Positions 43,622-54,976 of a stretch of 64,000 nucleotides of DNA are shown here, piece by piece. Below the pieces are notes generated by a model. The model had not been told where the DNA came from and ran no database searches. It saw nothing but the letters and a program-made list of their open reading frames with translations. Origin of the DNA: Conchocele bisecta. Taxonomy: Eukaryota; Mollusca; Bivalvia; Lucinida; Thyasiridae. The DNA lies in assembly GCA_029237695.1 (NCBI GenBank), contig CM055265.1:67553903-67617902 (forward strand). The letters are read 5' to 3'. Position 1 is the stretch's first letter, and every line of letters starts with the position of its first letter. The position numbers were made by a program, and so were the translations under genes.

Positions 43622-43770
43622 CGAACGAACGAACGAACGAACGAACGAACGAACGAACGAACGAACGAAAAGAACGAAAAGAACGAAAAGAACGAACGAA
43701 AAGAACGAAAAGAGCGAAAATACAAACAAACGAACGAACGAACGAGAAGAAACAAACGAACGAACGAACA
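43622..43770. repeat. (GAAC)n microsatellite before the last exon
   Basis: Perfect (CGAA)n, then AAGAACG and CAAACGAACG variants. It ends about 35 bases before the acceptor CTGCGTTTCAG. It produces spurious TNER/RSFV ORFs on both strands. Confidence 0.95.
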
Positions 43771-43804
43771 AATCAATGAATCAATCAATGTAACTGCGTT
43801 TCAG

Positions 43805-44038
43805 GGCGACAAGATAGCGACGCCATGGCCGTGGTGGTGCCAATTATTCGCGGCGTTTCTAATCCTCGTATCGGTGCTATGGATACCGGGAGTGGCAATA
43901 TGCAAATACTTCAACATCGTCACGTGGAAACCGGAAGTCCCCGCGTTTTTCCCAACAGACGAACTGAAGGAGGAGCGACAATACAAACCCAACGAACCGA
44001 CGCTGTTTCAGAAATATATTCTGAATTTTAAGACATAG
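43805..44038 (+). CDS. SLC6A19-like: B0AT-like transporter, last exon (TM12 and C-tail)
   Basis: 77 codons and TAG. GDKIATPWPWWCQLFAAFLI then LVSVLWIPGVAICKYFNIVT is TM12, with the P-W-W pattern typical of the start of this helix. The cytosolic tail of about 38 residues is charged and ends YILNFKT. The tail length is normal for the family. The acceptor is GCGTTTCAG|GGC, phase 0. No obvious polyadenylation signal was seen close downstream. Confidence 0.93.
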   Translation, partial: GDKIATPWPWWCQLFAAFLILVSVLWIPGVAICKYFNIVTWKPEVPAFFPTDELKEERQYKPNEPTLFQKYILNFKT

Positions 44039-44441
44039 AATGCTTCAGTATGCACACATCTTACAGATTAGCGATTTGTCATGAGAAATATACACAGAAA
44101 ATTCTATTCCGCATTTGCTCTGAATAGTTCGTCAACTTTTAATAGTTTTTAGTGCACATCTTCTTCTTAGGTACAAGATCACGTGACCTGTATCATATAC
44201 GTTTTTTTATATGGGGACATTGGGTGGCGTGTAACATGTTATCAGAAAGAACTAGATGTGTCAGTGAGGGCTTATGACATACCCCAGCAAGTGGGTCCTG
44301 ACCACAGCATTTTTTAAAGCTATAGCCTTGAGAGAAGCATACGCGAGTGTCGCAGCTTTCTCATAGCATGGTAGAGGATCATGAGTAAAATTCGTGCGTG
44401 AGATGTCAAGTTCCATGAATTTAATTAGAAAATTAGTTTTG
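44039..44441. other. Presumed 3' UTR and spacer
   Basis: A fragment of family M (AAATTCTATTCCGCATTTGCTC) lies at about 44097-44121. No AATAAA was recognised in this interval. Confidence 0.4.
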
Positions 44442-44684
44442 TTAACTCTGTGCATGCTGTGAAATGTGTGGGCTATAAATAGTTCAAACATAGCAGACGG
44501 CAATTCATATTATTTCCTTTTATTTCTCCCTTTAAATATCATGAATATGTCTTGGAATTTCATTAGAATCGAGTCCGGAGGACACGATTCTCATGAAATT
44601 CTAAGACATATTTACAGAGAGACATAAGAAAAATACTCTTAATTAATTGGATGTTATTTTCACCGCTAGCATGCAAAGAGTTAA
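44442..44684. mobile_element. Family F MITE, copy 1 (TTAA-type)
   Basis: TTAACTCTGTGCATGCTGTG to GCTAGCATGCAAAGAGTTAA. The central palindrome is TCTTGGAATTTCATTAGAAT with GAGTCCGGAGGACACGATTC. Copies are at 52544-53207 and 56380-56619. Confidence 0.85.
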
Positions 44685-45670
44685 TGTTGCGTTGTACTTG
44701 TAGGTAGAGGGGACGATGGTCTTGGGTGTGTCACGGTATGATCGATGACCATCCGAAGATGGCATGAGTTAAATATTAAGAAGCAAACAGAAGCGCAGTG
44801 TTACGTTTTTAGATTGCACTAAGCTTGTGAGTTTGTCCTTTGGAGTAGCTGGACGGATGGTCATGGATTTCTTACAGCACAATAGACGGCTAGTCAGGGA
44901 GTTCATGTGTGAAACTTAAACGAAGTTCAGTCTGTGACCTTGCTCTTACTTCTAGTGGGGATTATGGATTGGTCGTAGAGGGCCATCAGAAGAATGCAAG
45001 TGTGCAATGGCAATATTTGTTATAGACATGTACACGTTACGTTCAGTTTTGGGACGGACGGGTTTACAAACGCATGGACATGTATCTAACTCCAGCATAT
45101 CGCAGATACAGTCTGGTCAGAGTATACACCGTGGTCATATGTTTGTCGAAATCCCACGACGCACATTCTTGATTATTACCAGTGTGGACGCGTGTGTAGG
45201 GTGATCAGGAGGGAAATAGTGCGGCGCCGAGTTTCTTGTGAAATCAGTCAACGAGTTTAATAAATATCATATTAAGTGAACACAAATGTAAATTATAGTT
45301 ATTGCATAACCACAACATCAGACATCGATTATGTACTCAACTGGTAAACTACCATATTTCCTATAGCGATCTAATTTAAAAACGTATTGCACTAGTGTAT
45401 TATGACGTTAATACACGGTGTTATAACACTGTGACATCCCAGTGTACACAATAAAAACCTTCTGAGCATGTACTTGTATCTGATGCTCAAAAGTAATCAG
45501 CATAGTTCAGCTCTACTCATGCTTAGCCAATCAAGCTGCTAGCTTTTAAATACAAAGGTTGTAATCAAAATGTTTTATAAGCATGCAAACCCTAACTGAC
45601 TGAATGGGAGTGTGTGTTTATTCCCCGCCACCGAACGGTGAGGAGGGAGCATAGTGTTACCGGCGTCCGT
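44685..45670. other. Intergenic, mostly unrecognised
   Basis: Only the half-copy of the GAGTTTCTTGTGAAATCAGT repeat at 45228-45275 was recognised. Confidence 0.4.
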
Positions 45671-45674
45671 ACAT

Positions 45675-46290
45675 CCCGAAACCTTAACGCTCGGATAAAT
45701 GTCTTATAATTTCTGTTTCTTTACACGGATCTGCTGGATATTTCACACACACATTGCTCTAATGATCCTCAACCGCCCTGTGGCAAATAGACGATCGTCC
45801 CACCCATGCTAAGCCCAGGGTCAAGGTCACATACTTGGCGCATTCGAAACCTTAACGCTCAGGTAAGTGTCTTATACTTTTTTTTCCTTGTACTCATCTG
45901 CTTCATATTTCACATACACATTTCTTTAATAGTCCTCTACCGCCCTGCGACAAATCCATGATCGTCCCACCACTGCTAAGCCCAGGGTCAAGGACACAGA
46001 CTTGGTGCGTTCGAAACATTAACTCTCGGGTAAATGTCTTATTATCTGTGTTTCCTTGCACGGATCTGGATGATATTTCACACACACATTGCTCTAATGG
46101 TTCTCTACCGTCCTGTGAAAAATCCACCATCGTCCTGCCGTCGCTAAGCACAGGGTCAAGGTCACATACTCGGTGCGTTTGAAACACCGGTAAGTGTCTT
46201 ATAATGTCGCGTTCCTTGCATGGATCTGCTCGATATTTCACACACTCATTGCTCTGATGGTTGCTTATATGCTGTGACAAATCCACGCTT
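45675..46290. repeat. 168-bp tandem repeat, about 3.5 units
   Basis: Units begin GAAACCTTAACGCTCGG and contain GATATTTCACACACACATTG, ACCGCCCTGTGNCAAAT and GGTCAAGGTCACA. Starts are at about 45678, 45847, 46014 and 46181. 168 is divisible by 3, which explains the 154-codon minus-strand ORF. Confidence 0.88.
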
Positions 46291-46563
46291 CTTCGGCCCT
46301 CTGTGTTTTCAAATGTGCCTCGTTTTCTTTGGCTGCCGGCGGGGGCATTCGTGTGCCGACACGCCACATGTATAGTTCATTATTATTATTATTATTGGAT
46401 CGTCTCTGGTAAGGCATATGTGATCCGCCACACCAAAGCGGGCTTACTTAGTTTTTGCCAAGTGTAGCTCCTGATCAGCTAGCACTCTCTTGTCGTCCTA
46501 CATGGAAATACAATTTCATTTCGAATGTTTTATCAATGCAACAGCAACGTAGACCCTAATCAG

Positions 46564-46866
46564 TAGCCGATTTCACCAACATTTCAAAGTATACTTTCCT
46601 AGCAAAGTATACTTTGAGGGAGAAATTTTCAATTTTAGGATAAATTTATTAATTTTTATTATACTGAATTGTTTACATCATCACAGCCAAAATGGCTGTG
46701 ATAATGTAAAAAATTCAGTATAATAATTCTGCATACTTTTAATCATCAAATATATGCATTAGTTAGTTCTATATGAAATAATGCATTTCATGAAAAAGAA
46801 ATGATTACTCCCTCAAAGTATACTTTGCTAGAAAAGTATACTTTGCAATGTTGATGAAATAGGCTA
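46564..46866. mobile_element. Family A MITE, copy 5
   Basis: TAGCCGATTTCACCAACATT to GTTGATGAAATAGGCTA, with CAG at both sides. It is separated from copy 6 by GGCTGAT and the flanking CAG triplets. Confidence 0.9.
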
Positions 46867-46878
46867 CAGGCTGATCAG

Positions 46879-47177
46879 CAGCCTATTTCAACACAATTGC
46901 AAGGTATACTTATCTATCAAAGTATACTCTGAGGGAGTGATCATTTATTTTTTCCGAAATATATTATTTCATATAGAACTAACGACTGCATATATTTGAT
47001 GATTAAAAGTATGCAGAAGTATTATACTGAATGTATTACATTATCACAGCCAAAATGGCTGTGATAATGTAATAAATTCGGTATAATAAAAAATAATTTA
47101 TCCTTAAATTGAAAATTTCTCCCTCAAAGTGTACTTAACAAGATAAGTATACTTTGCAATTTTGGTGAAATAGGCTA
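46879..47177. mobile_element. Family A MITE, copy 6 (inverted interior)
   Basis: AGCCTATTTCAACACAATTG to TTGGTGAAATAGGCTA, with the interior in the opposite orientation to copy 5. Flanks are CAG and CTG. The two copies lie almost end to end. Confidence 0.88.
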
Positions 47178-47344
47178 CTGGTGCTACATTGGTCTCAAAT
47201 GCAGGAAGCCCCTCTTTCATATGGCGACACATAAGCTCACAAAGTCTGGGAGGCAAGTAATAGTAACTGTTATCGAGGTTGTGACAATAAAATGTATAAT
47301 CTGTATATTGTATTATTTAATACTTTAATACTGCAGCAACGAGA

Positions 47345-47520
47345 ATAATGCATCCACACTCTCGTATATATAACGCCAACTCTACAGAAACTCAAATTAT
47401 TAATGTTAGCTATCAATAATTAGAGCTAGCATTAAATATTTAGAGCTAGCTCCAAATCATTTGAAGAGCTCTCTAAATCATTTGGGAGCTAGCTCTAAAT
47501 ATTTAATGCTAGCTATAATA
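47345..47520. repeat. Foldback related to 11428-11690
   Basis: AGAGCTAGCATTAAATATTT and GCTAGCTCTAAATATTTAAT in opposing orientation around AGAGCTCT. Confidence 0.75.
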
Positions 47521-47594
47521 ACAAGTTGTGCCCACCCGCCGGCACAAATTGAATACACAACACATATAACGTCCCGCTTTTTAGAAAGGTTTTT

Positions 47595-48530
47595 ATTAGC
47601 CGATCTATTTATAGATCGGCTATATATTGGTTATCCATTGGTTTGTGAAAAAGTTTGTAACCACCTTTTTCTCCTATATTCGGTAATCTACAAACGTGAA
47701 ATTTGTTGTATCACTTCCAAATTACATCAACCGAATAATTTTTCACTTTTGGCCATTATCTCTGTTGAAAACTTTAAATATAGCGAAATAACAGAATTTG
47801 GCTATAAATAAACGTTTTCAATTCAATAGTTCGGTAAACTAAAGTTAGGCGGTTTGCAATTTGGCTATAAATAAACACTTAAAGTTAGGCGGTTTGCCTT
47901 CTAGTCCAGGGGCAATTGTAGGTATATATATAAGATTCCGGCACCTCGTGTTAATGTATGGCACCCGGTGTTTTTATAAACTTGAATGTATACGGTTTCC
48001 AAAAAATCTGGGTGCCATATTTTTAAACCAAGTTCAAGGTCATTTCAAGGTCATTGAACTTTATGCTTGACGGAAGTCGAAAATTGCAAATATATGAGCC
48101 AATAGGTCATGGTCCTTAACTTGGAAATTGGTGCAAGTTGTTAAAAAACATTTCTGATGGATATATTAATGCATTCACGTAAACTACACTATTTATTCAG
48201 TATATAATTATCATATTTTCAAGATGGCCGCCAAAAATCGGGTATTTATGAGATTTCGGTTGACTTGCTACATATTTGTGTAATGCTAAGCGCCTTTACC
48301 TATATTCAAATGTTAATTATTTCAACTGGAATAATATTGTTTACATTTGACTACCATAAGTATTGCTATGATCAGATATTAATGATAGCTAAATATAACT
48401 GGGAGAATTTGGTTGAGGAGGAAATCAACACTTCTCTCACTTTTCCCTGAGATTCCGTAACTACTGAAATGTGGACATATATTTAACCCTGATTTGATCG
48501 GCTAATAACATCATGCTCTGCATGACTTTT
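47595..48530. mobile_element. Element N, copy 2
   Basis: Matches 38867-39804 from ATTAGCCGATCTATTTATAG to GCTCTGCATGACTTTT in the same orientation, with scattered substitutions and a few indels. Short ORFs in both copies differ in frame integrity, so there is no sign of a conserved protein. Confidence 0.82.
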
Positions 48531-48534
48531 CATG

Positions 48535-49325
48535 TTTGTTTGTTTGTTTGTCGGGATTTAACGGCCTATAACAGCTACGGTCATTTAAGGCCGGGTCAAT
48601 GGGTTTAGTACTAAATCCCATTCAAAGGGGTGTATGAAGTCAGTTTATCTACGGTTAACGGTCACTGTATTATGGCATATATTCGTACAATGAAACATCA
48701 GCGGAAATAGTTATGTCTTGTTTTTTTGTACTTATTTATGTAAGGCTGGAATCCCATATCCCAGGTTGTAATATAGGGAGACAGATTTTTCATCCATTCT
48801 TTAGATATGACATTTTGTTGTTTTTTTTTTTGGGGGGGGGAATAAACATTCATTTACCATTACTGGACGTCTTAATTATTATTATCTTATATTCAAGTGT
48901 AGGAATTGGCTCGAGGACCTTCCAAACACGGGCATTTGAGCCCAAAAATGGCAGGCCAATGACCGTTGGCCCGTTTGTTTCCGAATTTACTAATATCTGC
49001 CATACAGTCGAAATATGTGCATTAAATGAAGGAGGCAATGAGCGGTTAATTTAACGTCTTAATTGGCATTATTATACTTTTGATATCAAACGCGAGTTGC
49101 CATTATTGATATCAGGAGTGATAAACGTGTTTCCTTAAAAGTAGAATGGAAACCGAACTATTTATTCTCTCTATTTAGTATTTATTTGTTGATGTGCAAT
49201 GATCATACTTTATATTACGTCAATAAAAATATTTATTCAGGTGACCTGGTTTGACCATCAGGTACATCTTTGACGTTCTAGTATGTGAGAGTTGAATCGG
49301 GTAATACCCTTTATACCTGGCACCA
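48535..49325. repeat. G and J repeat relics
   Basis: GTTTGTTTGTTTGTCGGGAT with TTAACGGCCTATAACAGCTA is a G-type end. AAACATTCATTTACCATTAC and the GATATCAGGAGTGATAAACGTGTTTCC-like text at 48841-49200 resemble the left part of family J. Confidence 0.6.
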
Positions 49326-49326
49326 G

Positions 49327-49632
49327 TAGCCTATTTCATCAACATTGCAAAGTATACTTTCCTAGCAAAATATACTTTGAGGGAGAAATTTTCAATTTTA
49401 GTATAAATTTATCAATTTTTATTATACTGGAATTTATTACATTATCACAGCCAAAATGGCTGTGATAATGTAATAAATTCAGTATAATAATTCTGCATAC
49501 TTTTAAGCATTAAATATATGCAGTGGTTAGTTCTATATGAAATAATGCATTTTGGGAAAAATAAATGATTACTCCCTCAAAGTATACTTTGCTAGAAAAG
49601 TATATACTTTGCAATGTTGATGAAATCGGCTA
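49327..49632. mobile_element. Family A MITE, copy 7, inside a G repeat
   Basis: Full-length. Flanks are CTGGCACCAG on the left and CTGGTCAGGTTATTC on the right. The flanking sequence is a minus-sense copy of repeat G at the same position as in 56859-57158. Confidence 0.88.
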
Positions 49633-49769
49633 CTGGTCAGGTTATTCTAATTTCAGGGCTGAATATAGATTTATTTCGATGTAAATAATTCCTTTCTGAT
49701 TTTGAAATCCCCCCCCCAATGCAGCAGGATAAATGTGGGATCAAACATGTTGGCCCGGCTCTTTAAATG

Positions 49770-49985
49770 ACATTATCTGTTGATAGGCTGTTAAACATCA
49801 GTAAATAAAATTATTCAGAGGACGCATTTCATAGATAAAAATAATATATGTCGAGCCTCATTTGCATATTACGGTAAAATAGCCTGATACAAGCACGCAT
49901 CTCTATCAGTAAATTAAAGATTACTAAATGATTATATCTGCATATCGGAAAGAACATTTTGTACCTAATCAATGGGCCCCCAACT
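49770..49985. repeat. Family J fragment
   Basis: GAGCCTCATTTGCATATTAC, AATAGCCTGATACAAGCACG and ATCTGCATATCGGAAAGAAC match the right half of family J. Confidence 0.6.
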
Positions 49986-50146
49986 TTAATGGTGTTTAAC
50001 GGCCTGCCAACAGCTATGGTCATTTTAAGCCGTGTTAATGGGGTAAAATCCCATATCTCACATGTATGGATAGGGGGGAAATCCCAAAATCCAAACTTAT
50101 TAGTTACAAAAACACATATATTCAGCCCTGATATTAGAATAACCTG

Positions 50147-50450
50147 TAGCCCATTTCATCAACATTGCAAAGTATACTTTACTAGCAAAGTATACTTTGA
50201 GGGAGTAATCAATATTTTTCCTGAACTGCATTATTTCATATAAAACTAACAAATGCATATATTTCATGATTAAAAGTATGCAGAATTATTATACTGAATT
50301 TATTACATTATCACAGCCAAATTGGCTGTGATAATGTAATAAATTCAGTTATAATAAACAATTAATAAATTTATCATAAAATTGAAAATTTCTCCCTCAA
50401 AGTATACTTTGCTACTAAAGTATACTTTGCAATGTTGATGAAATAGGCTA
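50147..50450. mobile_element. Family A MITE, copy 8
   Basis: Full-length, CTG on both sides. The left flank TTCAGCCCTGATATTAGAAT is repeat G, as for copies 7 and 10. Confidence 0.88.
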
Positions 50451-50458
50451 CTGATCAG

Positions 50459-50761
50459 TAGCCTATTTCACCAAAATTGCAAAGTATACTTATCTAGCAA
50501 AGTATACTTTGCGGAAGAAATTTTCAAATTAAGGATAAATTTATTAATTTTTATTATGCTGAATATATTACATTATCACAGCCATTTTGGCTGTGATAAT
50601 GTAATAAAATCATTATAATAATTTTGCATACTTTTAATCATCAAATATAAGCAGTGGTTAGTTCTATATGAAATAATGCATTTTGGAAAAAATAAATGAT
50701 TACTCCCTCAAAGTATACTTCGCTAGATAAGTATACTTTACAATTTTGATGAAATCGGCTA
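50459..50761. mobile_element. Family A MITE, copy 9
   Basis: Full-length, starting eight bases after copy 8 ends. The left flank is CAG and the right flank CTC, so the duplication is imperfect. Confidence 0.87.
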
Positions 50762-51878
50762 CTCCATGGTGCCAGAAATTCATGAAAAACAAACAATGAA
50801 AAACGAAAGTGTTTATAATAATTTATTCTGCATACAATATTGATTAACATAATAACAACTGGATACATACATGTAAATATGAACCAGTCTAAGGCCACAT
50901 TAAATCTTGTTGTCTACTGTTTCATTACAAATTTGCCATATCTTAATGAAAATATGTTTTCGAAGCACATTGAAGTCATTTCCTTAGGAGATGATTCTCA
51001 TGAGCTGACATGAGAAATATTAACGATAGTAAAGAGAGAGCAGCCATGGTATTTGGTTATTAGGCATGTAACAATCCAGTTATACATAGAATATGATAAA
51101 ATAATTACTACATTACGGCACATTTACATTAACACTCATTATAGACTGGATACAATTACAGTATGACAAAAAATTTGTGAAAAAAACGCTATTTTCTCAA
51201 TTTCTATATTAAGGTATATATTGTTACCACTGATCTGAACCGTACCGATGAGTCGGTTCAGATGAGTGGTAACAACATATACTTTTATGGAGAAATAAAC
51301 AAAATAATCAGATTTTTTTTCAATAATAAGTATTGTATCCATAGACTTCAATGGGTAAATCAACTATGTTTAAAAATATATGGCACAATTAATATAAATC
51401 AAATAATGTAATAAGCAAGTATTGCACATGTATTAATTGAATAAAGGCATAATATGTAAATTTGAATATTAATATAGTGCTGCATCAGTCAATTCTGTCA
51501 GTGAAACACACATCATGCTTCTGACAAACACTAGATCCATAGGCCTATCAAACGCTCATCAGGAAGAAGACTGGCCACGAATGTCATAAGCCCCATTTCT
51601 CCAACCACACTTAAGCTAGATGAAAGAATAAAGACAATTTCTACAATGAAATCCTAAACTGGCCAGCAATGTTTCCGAATTTCCACAGTTAGTATGTGTA
51701 GTGTAGGTGCACAAAGGTAACATCTACACACAGCGTTTGAGCATGAATTTGGAGAATGTGTTTCGAAACAGGCCTCAGAGCTAGACTGGTCACAAATCCT
51801 ATAATCTCTACTTCTCCAGATACCCTCATAATGTAGCTGCTAGGAAATAAAGTCATTAGTTCAACCTGCTGCAATGTG
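50762..51878. other. Intergenic, mostly unrecognised
   Basis: A hairpin at about 51220-51285 pairs ACCACTGATCTGAACCGTAC loosely with GGTTCAGATGAGTGGT. A C-like fragment lies at about 51500-51620. No gene was recognised. Confidence 0.45.
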
Positions 51879-52126
51879 TTAACCCTTAGAACGCTACACA
51901 CAACAATTGTCGTCTGCTGTTGCTTTTATATCTTGCCTTATTTCTCAATAAAAACATGGTTTAACAGCACTTGAGAATCATTTCCAATGAAAATGATTCT
52001 GTAGTGCTGTCAAACCATGTTGTAAGTTATTCTAAAGTGCCGTCAAAGCATGTTTTTGATGATAAAAATGGAAAATAGAAAATAAACAGCAGATGACAAA
52101 AAATTAAGATAGCTGTTTAAGGGTTA
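51879..52126. mobile_element. Family E MITE, copy 3 (TTAA-type)
   Basis: TTAACCCTTAGAACGCTACA to TGTTTAAGGGTTAA. The palindrome is GAATCATTTCCAATGAAAAT with its complement, flanked by CAGCACT and AGTGCTG. Confidence 0.85.
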
Positions 52127-52130
52127 AATA

Positions 52131-52360
52131 TGTGGCTGTGCCTGGAGAAATACCTTATGGGAGTTCTGACCAGTGTAGCTCCTGATCTAATAGCACACTC
52201 CTGTCGCCTGATAGCAATCTAAATTGCTTGTTAGAAGCATGACGGGTCTTCCATCGATGGAATGGCTAACAGTGCAGATCCTGATCAGACTGTGCGGATG
52301 CACAGGCTGATCTGGATCTACACGGGTCGCAAAAGCCCAATTTCTCCAGTCACAGCCACA
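52131..52360. mobile_element. Family C MITE, copy 15
   Basis: GTGGCTGTGCCTGGAGAAAT to CCAGTCACAGCCAC, ATAT on both sides. It directly follows the E copy. Confidence 0.85.
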
Positions 52361-52543
52361 TATGATAAATCAACTTCAGGTTCAAGTTCACATTTAATAG
52401 TTTTTGATATTTTCTTTATTTCCAAAGCCGCTGGGTCTCAGATACAAGTTGCATGGAGAATTTGGCCAAAAAAATGTCTATAATACTGAAAAATAAAGTT
52501 TTACTGTATATGAAGATATATGAGATATCTGAGACACAGTGCC

Positions 52544-53207
52544 TTAACTCTGCATGCTGGGAAACTTGTGGGCTATTAATAGTTCAAAACTAGCGGACAA
52601 GATTTCATCATATATTCTTTTATTTCTCCTTGTTTGTTTGTTTGTTTATTGGTGTTTAACGGCCTATCAACAGCTAAGGTCATGTAAGGCTGGGAAAACG
52701 GGTTCGATCCCATTTTAACCTGCTGCATTGGGGGAAAATTCCAAAATCAGAACTGAATATTTACATCGAGAAACAATATATTCAGCCCTGAAATTAGAAT
52801 AACCTGACCTAGTGGCAGGTCCATACCACACCAAAGTCACTTGGCCCCTTCCCCTAAAATAGGATTATGAACAATCGTAATACTCACATAAGGGGTATAA
52901 CCAGATTCAACTGTCACATACAAAATGCCAAATACGTATGTGAGGGCCAAACCAGGTCTCCAGTCCGAATTCCGGTAAGGATGAACCCCGATCGTTAAAT
53001 TACCCATCGCTTGCACCCACCTTCCACCCACTATATCTCCTTGTAAACATCACGAATATATCTTGGAATTTCCTGATATTTCTCTCTGTAAATATGTCTC
53101 AGGACTCAATTCTAATGAAATTCCAAGACATATTTACAGAGAGAAATAAAACATATACTCCTAATTTGTTTGGCGGATATTTTCACCGCTAGCATGCAAA
53201 GAGTTAA
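52544..53207. mobile_element. Family F MITE, copy 2, split by repeat G
   Basis: TTAACTCTGCATGCTGGGAA to GCTAGCATGCAAAGAGTTAA. The F sequence breaks at TTTATTTCTCCTT and resumes at GTAAACATCACGAATATATC after about 410 bp of G. Confidence 0.85.
52631..53041 (-). mobile_element. Repeat G, probable retroposon, with target duplication
   Basis: The insert starts (GTTT)n and contains TTAACGGCCTATCAACAGCT and GGGTTCGATCCCATTTTAAC. TCTCCTT stands on both sides (7 bp, extendable with one mismatch). On the minus strand it would end in an (AAAC)n tail, like a SINE or a LINE tail. This copy lacks the family A MITE seen in three other G copies. Confidence 0.75.
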
Positions 53208-53208
53208 A

Positions 53209-53689
53209 ATACAATATAGCAGTACATGAGAATTAGAATATACTAAAAAATATACTATACAAAAAATACAATTTCTCCACCCACCTTCATAGAACTGAAT
53301 CGATACAGGTTTCATTCATTCATTCTAGAATTCACAGGCCGGAGGTGGGTAAAAGGCGATTTACGACATATGCAAAGTTTTTAGCTCCATATCATTTTAC
53401 ACAGTCTGATTAGGATCTACTAGATTTGCTAATGATAATGAGCCTACTACAGTGACTGAATGGCGAACAGCATAGACCCTGATCACTGATCAGACAGCAT
53501 AGTGATATGGGGCTAGGCAGTTTGCAAGGACCATAAGGCCCTTTCTTTATCAGCCTAAATGGGATGAATAATATAAACATTTGTTGTAATCATCGATACA
53601 TGTATATTGGATTAGTATATCAAATTGATGACTCTTTCATCCTGTGGGTATACAAGGTGTTTTAGGAAACAAGATATGTATATGAACTG
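53209..53689. other. Intergenic, nothing strong
   Basis: A weak C-like core at about 53400-53540 (ACAGTCTGATTAGGATCTAC). Nothing else was recognised. Confidence 0.4.
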
Positions 53690-53940
53690 TTAACCTTTAG
53701 ACCGCTATCTTATTTATTGTTGTTGTCTGCTGTTTGTTTTCTATTTTCCATTTTTATCATCAAAAACATGCTTTAACAGCACTTTAGAATAATTTACAAC
53801 ATGCTTTGACAGCACTTCAGAATCATTTCCATTGGAAATGATTCTGAAGTGCTGTCAAACCATGTTTTTATTGAGAAATAAGGTAATATATAAAAGCAAC
53901 AGCAGACGACAATTGTTGTGAGTAGCGGTCTAAAGGTTAA
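53690..53940. mobile_element. Family E MITE, copy 4 (TTAA-type)
   Basis: TTAACCTTTAGACCGCTATC to AGTAGCGGTCTAAAGGTTAA, the cleanest pair of ends. The centre has AGAATCATTTCCATTGGAAA and its complement. Confidence 0.9.
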
Positions 53941-54118
53941 CATGAAAAATACTAGTGATACATATGAGCTTACTACAATCGATCTAATCAAGTACGCTAG
54001 ACCTACGATTCATATACAGTGGCATAGCCGTGTTCTTGCAGAGGGTGCGATGTTTGGATCAAGTTAGGAAAGGGATGGGAGCATCCTTCTACATTCCAAT
54101 TCCTTGATTATCGTGGTT

Positions 54119-54328
54119 TTAACCCTTAGACCGCTACTCACAACAATTTTCGTCTGCTGCTGCTTTTATATCTTGCCTTATTTCTCAATAAAAACATGCT
54201 TTGACAGCACTTCAGAAGCATGTTGTAGATGATTCTAATCTGCTGTCAAAGCATGTTTTTGATGATACAAATGGAAAATAGAAAATAAACAGCAGACGAC
54301 AAAAAAAATAAGATAACGGTTTAAGGCT
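54119..54328. mobile_element. Family E MITE, copy 5, central palindrome deleted
   Basis: TTAACCCTTAGACCGCTACT to AGATAACGGTTTAAGG. The AATCATTTCC palindrome is reduced to GAAGCATGTTGTAGATGATT. Confidence 0.8.
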
Positions 54329-54731
54329 ATAATTTTCACATATATTGTAGTTACTTCCCTCAGAAAACGGAAAACGAAAATTTTAGAGAGTGTAGTCACA
54401 CCCCTTCTGGCTACGCCACTGATTTTATCTATTTGTAGTTTATGAATGGATGTGGGCACTTGGCTGACTTAACGTACCATTCAGAAACCGATGCATATCT
54501 TCATAGTCAGATACACTGGTCCCAAATGGCGGGTTATGTCTGCCACTGGTGCATACATGTATATCACAGTTTCAGCTGATGACTGTCATGGCAAGTCGAG
54601 CACACAACAAACAAGGGAATCATTATCACTAAGTTAATGCCCTCACTAGCAGCCTTGGTAATAAAACAAGTTTATCATAAAAATGAAAATTCTTTAATGC
54701 ATTTACGGATCAAACTGAACCACTACTTCTG

Positions 54732-54971
54732 TTAACCCTTTCAACACCACAGACCTCTATAGAGACAATGTTTGCAAACAGTGCAGATCCAGATGAGCCG
54801 GCTCGTAACGAGCCGTCTCATCAGGATCTCCACTGTTTGTTAATAATTTTAAACGTCGTACAGATTACCCTTTTAGAAGAATGGGATAATTTGAATGAAC
54901 AAAATTAATGAAATAGCGTGAAACATTGGCATGGAACATCCTATTAAGTTACTTGGTGTTGAAAGGGTTAA
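54732..54971. mobile_element. Family K MITE, copy 3
   Basis: TTAACCCTTTCAACACCACA to GGTGTTGAAAGGGTTAA, with the hairpin GCCGGCTCGTAACGAGCCG. Confidence 0.9.
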
Positions 54972-54976
54972 TAATG

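Larger units (their letters stand above)
14894..44038 (+). other. SLC6A19-like: SLC6 B0AT-like transporter gene, ten exons recovered
   Basis: Gene model: exons 14894-15009, 16271-16459, 18981-19142, 22145-22255, 24765-24966, 31741-31868, 36195-36396, 41228-41387, 43283-43445 and 43805-44038. Phases match at every junction and every intron is GT-AG. Together they encode 554 residues of an 11-TM (TM2-TM12) stretch of a neurotransmitter:sodium symporter. Within SLC6, the sequences SFQDPLPWSVCP, YFWYRETL, TLHG and SGTGLAFIVFTEAI resemble the SLC6A18/19/20 (B0AT) subgroup, which couples Na+ to uptake of neutral amino or imino acids across the plasma membrane. About 75-80 N-terminal residues, including TM1 with the Na+/substrate motif, are missing from the window. 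Subgroup placement is by eye; a sister invertebrate NSS clade is possible. Confidence 0.85.

Noticed and set aside
43331..44038. 235-codon plus-strand ORF across the end of the transporter gene
   Set aside because: It reads the TM11 exon in the wrong frame, crosses the intron with the (GAAC)n repeat, and only its last 77 codons are the true final exon.
45903..46367. 154-codon minus-strand ORF
   Set aside because: It lies in the 168-bp tandem repeat. The unit is a multiple of three, so the frame persists. The protein repeats imperfectly and matches no family I know.
47461..48450. Short ORFs in element N as possible conserved peptides
   Set aside because: The two N copies do not keep the same open frames, so there is no sign of coding conservation.
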